The notes under the pieces are model-generated. The model saw only the letters and a list, made by a program, of their open reading frames with translations. It did not search any database and had not been told where the DNA came from. Source: Mycoemilia scoparia (Eukaryota; Kickxellomycota; Kickxellomycetes; Kickxellales; Kickxellaceae). From it: a DNA stretch of 64,000 nt. Made by a program: the position numbers and the translations under genes. This document shows positions 53,101 through 64,000 of the stretch, in pieces (within the stretch, counting starts at the first letter, position 1; the number at the start of each line of letters is the position of its first letter). The stretch is taken from NCBI GenBank assembly GCA_027575805.1, contig JANBPU010000057.1, forward strand, positions 21,717 to 85,716, in the 5' to 3' direction.

Positions 53101-56089
53101 GCAATAGAAGCCATGCACCTTTACACAAACCATTATTGCTTGGTGTGACCTGCCCCCATGACCATTGGTATCGGCAGCCATACTTTTGCATTTAAAATTC
53201 AACCACTGATCTTGGTACAATGCAACCTTTTAGAAACCTTTATATTTTAATTACAGCATTTTCTATTACGTGGTTGTATTTTTATACCAGCTCTTCAATC
53301 GGCGCAAGCAGAGTGTGAATTTTTGACAAAAAGGTTTGCAAGCCATTTTCCAATAGCACAATAGCTTATAACCAAATATATGTTCCAAGGGTGTTGCTAC
53401 AACAGTAGTGTTTCTGCCATATGTCTTGGCCATATAATAACTGTGGCCAGGTAGGTGTCTTTTATATCTTCTGTCTTCTTTTGAACTACTCGCATTCTGT
53501 TTTTGCATACACGTTGGCATTTGTACCTATACATAGAGCCATCCGGGCTATTTATTGTGTAGCATGCATGTGTAGAGGTTTGAGCTGTAGTGTTGTTGGT
53601 TTACAGTTAGTTCATAAATGGCCGCTCTACAGCTACCATCGCATTATAGCCAGCATCCCACATGGCTGGCCACTGAAGTGCGGCACCATATATTACTATT
53701 ACTGCTGTTGCTGTAATTATAGTGCTCTTGTTTCCTTGTTAACTTGCTTGTGCTCATACGTGGCATAACCTACACAGCAATACTAAAAGGCAAGGCTGTA
53801 TATTCCCACCCTCTCCCCAAAGAACTTTAGCCATCCTAAAATGATATGTGCGGTTACTACTCACCCACTCCCTTTTACGGAGAAGGAAGGCTGAAAAGGG
53901 GCAGCGATAAAATATGAAAAGATTATTGGGGATAGGGGAATATGCAACTGATCGGAATTGTGTATAATAACAAAGGTGGCATTCAACAAGTCACGGAGAT
54001 AGGACGCAGATTTTGACGGCATTGTATTAAATTATTCTATAAATAAAAAGACGCCCAAAATGTGTATACTGTCTTATGAGGCAAAGATTAGATGCATTTC
54101 TACTATAATTCGCAGTTTACTGATTCTGAGTACTCAACATTTGGAGTTTAAAAAATAAAGCAATATGCATGAGCTGTGGACGTGCCAAGAAAAATGCTGA
54201 ATGTAGAATATTGATGTAACACAGAAAAAATATGAACAGCGTGTAATTATTTGCGAAGAAAAACGGAAAAAATAATGTTGAAAGGCTTAGATAAATTCCC
54301 TTGTACACACACACACACACGCTCACTCATATGCACAGAAAAAGAATGAGGAGAGAGAGAGAGAGATAGATAGATAGATAAAACAGACAAAAAGATCTTT
54401 TAGAATATTCCATTATGCACCATGATCGAGTAAAGAATAATGGAAAAAACTATCGTCTATTTTTAGATTTGTAATATCAGACAATCAGGATCCAAACAAA
54501 GAAGGTTTGACTGATCAGGTAAGCCACTTCATGATCACTTGCATATAGAATAATGGCGGATATACTGTTATTGGGAATCATGCATTGCATTCCCCTAAAT
54601 TATCCAATGTCTTACACTACCACCTCTCAATCACTCTCTTCCAGCTTGCCTTTATCACAGTCCAATGCTCAATGGACAATGCGATTAATGCATTGTTCGG
54701 CTGCTGTATTTAAACTTTATATTACAGTCATGTTAATTATTTGGTGGCGCGCTTGATGTCACTATTGCGTTGCACGTGAACCCAATGCTCATATAAATAT
54801 ACGTGATTGGGCGTGTGAATAGATGGATTTGTTTTTATAATTGTCTCCGTGGGGTGGCTTTGATGTTATTATTAACCTATTGTGGGAAATTGGGGACCCA
54901 TTGTCATGGAATCCTGTCAGCCGCACAAAGACACAGCGTGGCCTTTGTAGTCATTATTGTCATTAACTATACAACAGACACGGATTAATTCGCCTTTACC
55001 CAAATACAATTGCACTTGCTTTTGGATGGTAGTAAAATTTGTTTTCAAGAAAAATAAAGAATAGAAGCGATCCAAAGGAACATTAGTCAGGGAAATGCTG
55101 AATGTTCTTATAGCCATGGGCGGTATGTGGCTTATGTGCGGCCACTATTACTAATGGCTTAGTAATGATATAAGGTTCAGAGCTCCTATAGAGCTCCATG
55201 GCACGCTGTTAACGCTAGGGAGTACCGGATTGCGCGCTGCCCAACGCTTGAAGCTACCAAAATCCAAATAGTATTACTATTGAACTGGCTTGGATTTAAC
55301 CAACTTTCTCATACTCCAGTGACATTCTTTTTTTGTCAGAGCGCCATCATATCCCCCCCCCTCTCTCCAAATAGTAAAATGTTTCAACTATTCTTTAAAT
55401 GGACCAACGTAGATTAAGTCTTTTCTTCATTTTAGGATTGTTTTTTCATGATTTATGATGGCTTGGCAAGATTTCATCTTCTCTAAATCCATTACTCCTT
55501 TAAGCCTCAAACAATTGAAAGTGATCGTTTGTGCTCCGTCCATGCCTCACTCACTCCCAGAACTGTGGCGGCAACCATAATTGTATGTGTGTGCATGGTT
55601 CATTGGCCTGTGTGAACTCTCCTAGCAGCAGCCACCCTTTTTCTGGATCATAGCGTTTTTCTCAGTGTCTCTATGATATCTGTAATAACCTCTTTTTGGC
55701 TAATATTGTCTAAATACCCTGATCGGAGCAGTGCCATTGAATAATGCCCGTATCTGTGTTTGTGCCAGGGAAATACATAGAGAGGCCCCACTATAGTAAA
55801 TACCAGTGGCCTTTTTAGGAATTGTGTGTAGGACTTTACTGTGTCATATTTAATCTTTTGCATTGGCAAGGCATTTGCTATACATTGTCGAAATATAAGG
55901 CAGTGTTGATGTGCTTTATATTCCAGGACATACTCGTGCTTCATTATGTTAAAGAGAACAAGTCTTCGATAAAATGGCATAGATAGATGTGTGGTTTTAT
56001 TGCTGCGCAATAGGCTCGTATATAGTCTGTATTATTCTTTACAGTAGATGTTACATTGGAGATAATATATTACACAGCAGCTCTAAATA

Positions 56090-56207
56090 TGGGAAGTTAT
56101 TTTTGAAGGGCCAGATTAGTATTATCAATGATAACACATGGTGACCAATATGCAAGCTGAAACTGGCCTATTAGTAAAATTAGTAGCCCTTCAAAAATAA
56201 TGATCCA
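56090..56207. mobile_element. Palindromic MITE-like element, copy D
   Basis: The left arm is TGGGAAGTTATTTTTGAAG and the right arm read backwards is TGGATCATTATTTTTGAAG, with TA on both sides. Length is 118 bp. A second inner inverted pair (ggccagattagtatta against ctattagtaaaattagtag) extends the palindrome. It lies inside the gene-poor region. Confidence 0.65.
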
Positions 56208-57772
56208 TATGTTGGCCCCAAAACTTGGCTTGCAATATATCCTGGCAGTATAGTGCTGCGCTATCTGGCTCATATCTGGACAAGCGATGGTGAGAATACA
56301 CCCCGCAAAAGCGATGCTTATAATTCTCAAAGCAACTGTGCTGAAGATGAATAAAGGGATTGTGAAATACATTCACTCAAACATATGCGTGCGCGAGAAT
56401 CAGTCAATAATGAAGAAGCCGGTTCTAGAACTGTGTCCAGCTTAAAGATGCCTGTCTCCATCCACATCCCCATTTCCAAATGCCATGTTATATGTGGTGT
56501 AATATTCAGCAACAGGCCATTCTGGCCCCATACATAAACACATAGTAAGAATTTTTACACCTCATCCGATGCACGTTTGGTAGATAAAGAAGATCATGAT
56601 AGCTCGGCAGATGTTTGTAGTTAAAAAGACAAAGCGAAAGTAGCTGCACCAACTGTATTTCGCATGCAAGTCACCACAATGAGGGCTGCAGGAGTTGGTG
56701 CAGAGGCAAAAGGTGCTGTGCAAGGGCTTTTTAGTGTTCCCATTAGAATAGAAATAGCACATTCCAGCATACGTGCCCCAGGTAGATATTGGCCAAAAGG
56801 CCACATGTCCAAAGCTCTTTACAGCATCAAACTGACCGTGCACAGGCAGCTTCGATTTTGTACATCTACATGAATGCCCCTCTCAAAACACTTACTTCGG
56901 CCAGGGGTTGATCTACTTGGTGGGCGTTTGTGATGGGGTTGGATGTCCGTTGAGACAATGGGAGCTTCTGCATATTTTTGCATGCATCTTTACTACGCAC
57001 GTCAGTCGCACCAGATCAAAGAGTCGTTTGGCCCATCCTCACACAAATCTCTTTTAGTGGAAGGGAGTTGGCTATAGAAGCATCGTACGGTGGTGATACA
57101 TGTCCATGTCACGGACATATGGGAGGAAAATAGGCCCAGAGCTGCGTGATTCCACAAGGCTGCTGTGATGACCCAGGGCAGCATCCAAGATCGCCTGCAC
57201 CACGGCCATTGCTGCTATTGTCACTATTGCTCCTACTATTTTCCCATAAAAAGCTCAGCTCCACCTTTTATCATGGAGTGGCTTTTCAGCACCGCCCGAT
57301 TAGCTTTGATTTCGGCGATTTTACTTCTGCATGTCCGGTTTGTAGAAATATGTCTTGGCGCAAATAGGTGGGAAGCCAAGACATTTGAAAATCTAGACGA
57401 GTTTAGCAGATGATAACAGTAGTGGTAGTAGTAGTAGAAGTACTAGTAGTAACAATAATAATAATAACTGATATTGTATGGACGGAGTGAAATATACTAC
57501 AGGCGACTATCCATCTTAATGATATGGCAGTGATAGCAAATTCGAACTGTCATAATACCGTCTTTCTTTACACAATTGCCCTATTAAAATATGGTTGAGG
57601 GCATATGTGTGCTGGCCCCATTCCATATAAATGCGTATTTGTGTGGAAATTATTTTACCGTGCTTCTATTTTATTTAGATCTGTAGCTATTTCACTTTAC
57701 TACCATCGCTGCTGCCATACTTCAAAATAGACAGGGTACTGGCATGTATTCAAAGAATTTAAAGATGTCTTT

Positions 57773-57800
57773 TGCTGCTGCTGCTGCTGTTGTTGTTGTT
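57773..57800. repeat. CTG/TTG trinucleotide run
   Basis: Five CTG units followed by five TTG units, flanked by non-coding sequence. Not inside a recognisable frame. Confidence 0.8.
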
Positions 57801-60800
57801 GTGTTCTAACACATGGCGGAGCAACTTGTTTACATTGAATAAAATATCAATAATTGGCAAGCAGTTCTCCATCAAAAGGGAACAAACCGATGCCCTTGTA
57901 CATTCCTTGCAAATCAGCCCATAACCCATACATTTTAGCTGGAGTCTCAGTGATGATTGGCTATCATCCGAGGAAATATCCTAGTACTATCCTTTTGGAG
58001 GAGGAGGAGACGACGACTCTGCCAATTATTGAATAGGTGGCGCCTAAATAATCAGCTTGTCATTGGTTCTGAATTAACTGTCGTCGATCAGTGCAGTAGT
58101 GGAAACAGCAAGCTTGTTTATAAATCCCAGATATGACCTCTTTCCACAGCCTCACAGTCAAAAACACCAGAATTGATTGTGAGTTTAAAAACCACAGTAA
58201 TTTCCAGAATAGAGTATAGAAGACAGCTACAGATGCCAGCGCTGGCTATGTTCAGCAATAGGGCAGTAAAATAATATATTTATTCAGCCATCCAGTAGAA
58301 GCAACAATAACAATGGTAATAATAATAATAATAATAACAGTTGTAATTACCATGGGGCTTTTATTACAACCAGCAATTGTTGTTGCCGAATTTAGAATTC
58401 GAAAGGGGTCTCGTCTCTGTCAGCAGCAATAATTACTACTATCGTGCTTCTCATCGAGAGTACTGGCACAATGTTAGATTCATTCGATCACAACAAATGA
58501 CGAAAATGCGGAAATGATTCTGAGTTGTGTTTCCTTCAAATGTTTTTACTACACACCTCCCAACACATTGCGGCTGCTGATGCTGCAGCACCACACATGA
58601 CAGAGACGATATTTTACTTGCATTGTCTAGAGAGTGGACAAGGGGTTATATTTACTGTTGAGGTTAGTACCAATACAGCAAGTTTATTTAGAGCTCTCCT
58701 ACTCTTTCTGTATAAATATACTCTCTTGCTGTACAGCACATACAGACACATACACATGCACACACATGTATATTCCCAAGAAAATACTCCAATGCTGGAA
58801 TATTCCTTTGAGCAGACCTTTTTTTACAATAATCTGGAAATCTATAGCTAGTAATCAGCCTTTGTCAGTTCTTGCTGGGTTTTAAAATCCACATTGTCCC
58901 TAACCTCTGCATTGCTCACCTGAGTTCCTTGTATTCTTATCTGTTTGTTTGCAGATGCATAGCTTCTGCTTGCAGCTTGGGGCCAGTATAGAGATGAGGT
59001 GGGTACATATAGATCGATCGGGCTTACTGCACATTTACAAGCCCTGCAACCACTGATGTCCAAACCCTCATATAGTTTCCGTTTCTGATATTTACAGTGT
59101 TATTACTATTGTTATTATGTTTTCAATTACAGAAAACTCTCACAGTCGCTATGTTTTGGCACCAGCTTCAGACAACAAAACTACATGGTTATTAATAGGT
59201 GAATTTTGACTATTATTCTGATACTTGTGCTTTTGTGATTCATGATGAACAGCATCCATTTATCTGGCATCCCTTCGTAATATCATTGAGGTATTTTTTT
59301 TCTCTCAGAAGCCGAGAGAGAGAGAGAGGGATGGCAGAGAGAACAATTGCTTTGTTGCTACCATCACTGGTTCATTATTCGTTTGTCTATTAGCTGTAGT
59401 CAGCTGAAAGCAAAAATGGGCTACATTTCCTGTCATCCAAAAAAGCCATCAAGCACTTGATCCTGGATTATTTGTCGGTTTTCTTTATTTTTATTTAAAT
59501 CTAGCAAGATTTAAATCCCGACTTTTCTTTTATAAATGAGTAAGAAACACTTGTTCAAAATACAGAATACCAGCCCAATACTATTGTAGCTGGCTAATTA
59601 AAATTCCCGAATGAGGCTAGTGATCGGTAGCTTGGCAAAAATTATATATACTAGAATTCATTTGGGGTTATTCTAATATCATTTATTTAACCAAGAATAG
59701 ATACATTTGTTACTACCATTTTTCAGTCATGTAATTTATATTTATTCTTTTTTGAATTTAAGCTATTTATTTTTTTGTAGTCACCATCCAACTATATATA
59801 TTTATATATTTATACAGAAATGAGGAAATTGACAGGAGGAATGCGAATCAGCATGGATATGAGAATATTGGTGGGACAAAGGGGTCTTTTATAATGCGGG
59901 CAGAATTAGCAAACACACAATTGATAGAATTATTGATAAAGGATGTAAGGCGAAGGCTATGGTGCTACAGTGCCCAGTGTACAAAAATGATTCTGTGTAT
60001 TTGCGTATATGTGCGGATGGTATGGTTTTGTTGGAAGCTGAATATATGGCAAAATGAAAGACAGCCAACCGAACTGAGCTGAGCTGATTTGGGGGAGGTT
60101 GTGGTGGAGCTGTGGAGCGTATTGTGGGGACCTTGCTAGTAAAAGGTTTGGAGGAGACAATAGGAAAAGAAGGCGGATAGGTGCCGACAATAGTTGATAA
60201 TAATACACTGCAAGCGCAAGTGCGTGTGTAAAATTAAGTCCAAAAAGGGATATGGACTGATTCGGCATATGATACGAGTCTTTTAGTGATAAGGGTATAA
60301 ATATGGTTTATATGTGGTATGTATGTGTGGGAGCTGCTGCCAAAGCAGAAGTTAGTTGTCGTAGTAGCTGGCAGCCAGTAGCCGGTACCACCACTCACTA
60401 GCATCGCCATACACCAGTCTGCACAACATATATACGCATATTGCGGGGGAGTAAAGTACCCTGGTACTGCAGCTGTAACACTGGAATTTGGGCTGTGGGA
60501 ATATTTAAAGCAAAACATGGATAATACCGCCCCATAAAGTACAAAATTATACATACCAGGACAATAACAATAGTGGCGATATGCGAGTATGGAGAGCGAG
60601 AAGAGAGCAGAGAAAAGAGGGACAAAGACTTATTGCAGTAGTTTTAGCCCTGTGCTGATTCTACTATTTGGTCCTGTAAATGTATGGATATATCAGTAGG
60701 AGTGTTTGTGGAAAGTAAAATATATATATGCGCGTATATCCAAAAGAAAATTTAAAAGTATATATACAAAATGTATAAAGCGGAACAAAAGCATTACAGG

Positions 60801-61483
60801 CAAAAGCGTGGTTGGATATTATCTTATACTTACAAACAATGAATGTGGGCGGTCTGTACAAAACTTTACCTTGCAAGCTTTTGTTGTTTTCTCCTCTACC
60901 ACAACCACCACCAACACATTTGTTTACTTTAGCTATTCCAGCCCACTACTATCAACCCTACTATTAATACTGTTGAATGTATGCATTCACACTGAGACAC
61001 AGCATTTGTCCTATCATATCACTTCATGGCAGTTGCAAGCTTGTAGGAAAATCCCAATCAAATAGCGATCAGCTAATCAAATCACAGTCGGCGTGCAGTT
61101 TCTCGCCGTGGTCCAATAGCAGTGTTTCCTTATCATCAGCCTTATTTTGGAAATGGGAGGCTGAATGAGGAGACCCTTTTTAATACATATCTAGGATCTT
61201 CGCAGTGTTGCCAAGTAGTAGGATGGAGTGCGGTTTGTGGAGAGAGAGAGAGAAAGGGGCTCAGGCCCACTGGCTGTTACGATGGACACCCTTCTAATGG
61301 TGGTCCCCAAGGCTTCTTTGCAGAGATCGATATACCATACACTCACAACATTCTTTAAGGGGAAATGAATATTCGATACTGCAGTGTCTCCTAAAAGTGT
61401 ACCAATACCATATGATGGACTAAGCATTTGGCAAAGTCTCCTCTAGAAGGATAGTACTAGGATATTACCTTGGATACCAGCCA

Positions 61484-62972
61484 ATCATCACCAAGACTCC
61501 AGCTAAAATGTATGGGTTGTGGGCCAATTTGCAGGGAATGTATGAGAGGATGTTTACCTCTTCCCCTGTTACCTAGAGTAATAAAATGCTTTATCATCAG
61601 GTATCTGCCTGTTCCCTTTGATGGAGAACTTGCCAACCACAAAACCATCATAACCTCAAGGCATTCACCGTGGTTTGTGGTGGAAATGAATTTGCCAGTG
61701 TCAAGATGTTCCTATCGCTGAATCCACAGATACAAGACTTAGCCTTACTTGATATCAGTAATCCGGGAAATATAATCCAGATATTCCATACAAGCATATC
61801 CCGAACTTTAAGGCATCTGACGATTTCGGTAAAAAACACTCCAATTCCAATCATCCAAATCCTTGACAATTTGCAAGTACTCGAATCTCTCAGTCTCGCA
61901 AAACCATTGGGCCTGAAAAACATACCTACTATAGATACCACCAGTGGCAACACATCAATGCTTGGGTCTAATTCCAAGAAAGTGTGTCCAAATATAAAGA
62001 TATTTGAACTCGCAAGCTCAGACTGGAGCACCACAACAACATCGGATTCACTTCACAACAACCAACCAACAATTAATCACACCAGAGTATTATTCCCAAA
62101 CTTAAATGCCCTCAAATACAATGTGAAAATCCATCCTCTACCATCATTAGGCCAAATCCCAACCGATACTATAGAATTTTATGACACAATAGTCGAAAAT
62201 ATCCAGCCACACCAAAAGAAAATTGCTAACCTACAGAGTTTAACAGTCACATACATCACTCCAAACTGGATACCCACAATCGCAGAACATTGTCCCAAGC
62301 TCAAATCATTAATTATCGATAATCACATCATAAAGGCCGATCAACATTTTGTAAAGAGCATATCCTCAATCATTGCAGCTACTAAACACCTTCGAAAATG
62401 GGTTGGGAAATTTCATTGTTAATAAACCTAGCAATCAACTTTTACCTAAAGACAGAGATTTACTGCTACTACAACAATTATCTTCCATCTTAAACATCTC
62501 TGAAGGAACTTGTGATAATGACGATCTTTGGCTTAATAACAAGAAAATATATCCCCAAGACATATTATCTACCATTATCTCCAATAGTACTACTCCTCCG
62601 CTATCCCGGAATTTAAAAATTTTGAATCTCTTGAGTTTCCAATTTACTCCTCTTGTACTTTTGGTTATTACTCAAATATTTCCACATCTTGAGGAGTTTT
62701 ATTTCTCTCTGTCTTCGTTGGATGGAATTGACCAAGTAGTGACAATGACGATGACGACGACAGGTCAGGAGGATGTTGTTAGAGTTGTTGAGTCTATTGG
62801 AAAATTAGGTATCGAACTTTGGTTTAGAATTTTCTCCGCCATCTTTCACCACCACCATCACAACAACAACAACAATAATAATAATAATGATCCAGAGTTT
62901 GCCAAGCTGGTTAAGCTCTTTATGATGTTTCCTAATCTCAAATACACTACTCTCAAAAACAAAAATAAGTAG
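61484..62972 (+). pseudogene. Frameshifted LRR/F-box-like gene remnant
   Basis: Three consecutive plus-strand frames read as parts of one protein. The first (about 61484-61650) includes LPLPLLPRVIKCFIIRYL, resembling an F-box-type N terminus. The second (about 61640-62400) is Leu/Asn-rich with repeated LRR-like units (NLKAFTVV, IQDLALLDIS, LRHLTISV, LQVLESLSL, LKSLIIDN). The third (62400-62972) continues LRR-like sequence (LKILNLLSFQF, FPHLEEFYFSL) and ends after a poly-His/Asn run. The second switch sits at a run of four A (62396-62399), where one base less would keep the frame. The two shifts cancel, so frame 3 equals frame 1. No splice pair explains either switch. It may be a decayed member of a fungal F-box/LRR family or carry sequencing indels; it is intact otherwise. 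Confidence 0.5.
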
Positions 62973-64000
62973 ATCACCTTATGTATCGGTATTGAAAAGT
63001 GTGCTGAGAAAAATATAATCTAGGAGTATTGAACCGAGTTAGGTTTTACTAGCTCCACTCACTCTCTATCATTTTACATGACCCTTTTCGTAGTTAGGCT
63101 TTGAGCACACGTACGATTTCAAGTGAACCTAATGTACCACAGCACTTTCAAAGTTAGCACTGCTATTGTATGGTGAATATATAATGCAATTTTGTCTTCC
63201 AAATGATAAAAAATATGCTCGTACTTGTTCTACTAGCTATAACCATTCTGTAACAAAAATGAGAGTAACTGGTTCAATAAATATCCTGCGGCCATATTGG
63301 TGCAGCCTTATAAAAAAGGAGGCTATATATGCATATTGCAGCTCTAAACAAAGGCTGTCGTAATCCCTTGGGCTCGCTCCTTGGGTATAACAATGAGATC
63401 TAATATTCTCTCCATTCAAAGTGACCGGGCGTTTACCATTTGTATACGGGAGTTCGGGCCATGTCTATCTTTTGGGGTTGTCGCAAGAACTGGGATTCGA
63501 CTACTCTTGCCCTCCCCACTCCACAATACCATCAGCAGCAGCAGGGAGTGCATATTCTTGTTCCATTGCATTGCTTCTAAAAAGCCTTGATTGACTAAGC
63601 TGATGAATCTTGTTTGAACGGTTATTAGTGTGTGGAAACATTTTGATGGGTATAATATGATGAATTTCAGAGTGGATAAGGATAAAATGCTTTGATGAAG
63701 GCAGGCCCTTTTATACATTTCAGTGTTTTTCTTACAACAGCCGAGATATTTTATCTTCTGGTTACACATGAAGTTTTGAATTAGAATGGCCACAGAGATA
63801 TCATCAAGGCATGACTGCGTTGTATTTAACCATTGTAAATGCTAATGGGATTTATATTTGAAATTATGTTCATACTCAATCGATGTTACCATTTGAGAAT
63901 GTCATACATTTATTGTAATAGCTAGTAAAGCCTTGAATTTGCATAAACAAATGGTTTTTGACAATTTATTTATATAAATATCAACAAATAAATTTAAAAT
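62973..64000. other. Right-end flank, no gene identified
   Basis: A/T-rich sequence after the LRR-like remnant. A minus-strand frame from about 63600 to 63416 (ending NSRIQMVNARSL) has a more coding-like look than its surroundings, but no domain is recognisable and no start or splice context supports it. Nothing else is seen. Confidence 0.35.

Larger units (their letters stand above)
50180..61483. other. Gene-poor region of about 11.3 kb
   Basis: No open frame here shows a recognisable domain, coding-type composition over a useful length, or a chain of frame-compatible exons. It contains palindromic element copy D (56090-56207) and many simple repeats: CT at about 52371-52387, CA at about 54306-54320, GA/GATA at about 54350-54380, GTA-type triplets at about 57420-57465, CTG/TTG at about 57773-57800, AAT at about 58316-58337 and GA at about 59314-59327. 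The left end should include the promoter of the minus-strand zinc finger-aldolase gene. Small or fast-evolving genes could be missed. Confidence 0.5.

Noticed and set aside
63416..63520. Possible tRNA gene (B-box-like gggattcgac on +, gtcgaatccc on -)
   Set aside because: No matching A-box at tRNA distance and no complementary acceptor or T-stem could be formed on either strand.

Overview
The window looks like nuclear DNA of an early-diverging filamentous fungus, most likely of the Kickxellomycotina/Zoopagomycota type. That placement is an inference from gene content and architecture, not a database result. It carries eukaryotic single-copy genes with short spliceosomal introns (mostly 66-140 nt, GTAAGT-like donors, TACTAAC-like branch sites), many microsatellites, and a fungal gene set: a UPS2-like lipid-transfer protein, an HST2-type sirtuin, TPA1, MCM4, a CSC1/RSN1 channel and an NADPH oxidase. 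It also has a full BRCA2 gene, which ascomycete yeasts lack but some basidiomycetes and early-diverging fungi keep. There are no rRNA genes, convincing tRNAs, CRISPR arrays or autonomous transposons.

Layout. 667-6303 (+) is a giant Ser-rich protein of unknown function. 6692-11362 (-) is a CSC1/OSCA-like channel with a very long tail. 13731-14291 (+) is UPS2-like with a 5'UTR intron. 14774-16070 (-) is KIN17 and 16453-18564 (+) is an HST2/SIRT2-type sirtuin; the two are divergent over about 380 bp. 20321-22285 (+) is a NADPH oxidase, convergent with a PC-esterase/NXPE-like membrane protein at 22514-24451 (-). 25130-27865 (-) is a four-exon Ser/Pro-rich protein with a 27-nt microexon. 28913-35596 (-) is a seven-exon, 2005-aa BRCA2 with three BRC repeats at an exact 120-nt period; it is divergent from TPA1/OGFOD1 (35895-37643, +). 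39524-39808 (+) is a small Pro-rich protein whose start overlaps the stop of an upstream ORF. 40897-44041 (+) is MCM4 with a 28-nt first coding exon. 45775-50179 (-) resolves into seven frame-compatible exons joining an AT-hook/BED-like zinc finger to an HpcH/HpaI aldolase-like domain that lacks key catalytic residues. 50180-61483 is about 11 kb without a recognisable gene, followed by a frameshifted LRR/F-box-like pseudogene (61484-62972).

Four genes (BRCA2, MCM4, KIN17 and the sirtuin) act in genome replication, repair or chromatin, but they do not form an obvious operon-like unit. The most unusual items are the zinc finger-aldolase fusion candidate, a four-copy family of 82-118 bp TA-flanked palindromic MITE-like elements, a GC-AG intron inside the sirtuin NAD-binding motif, and the ATGA stop-start overlap upstream of the small protein. 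Exon structures were derived by hand from splice signals, frame continuity and family similarity; no transcript data were used.
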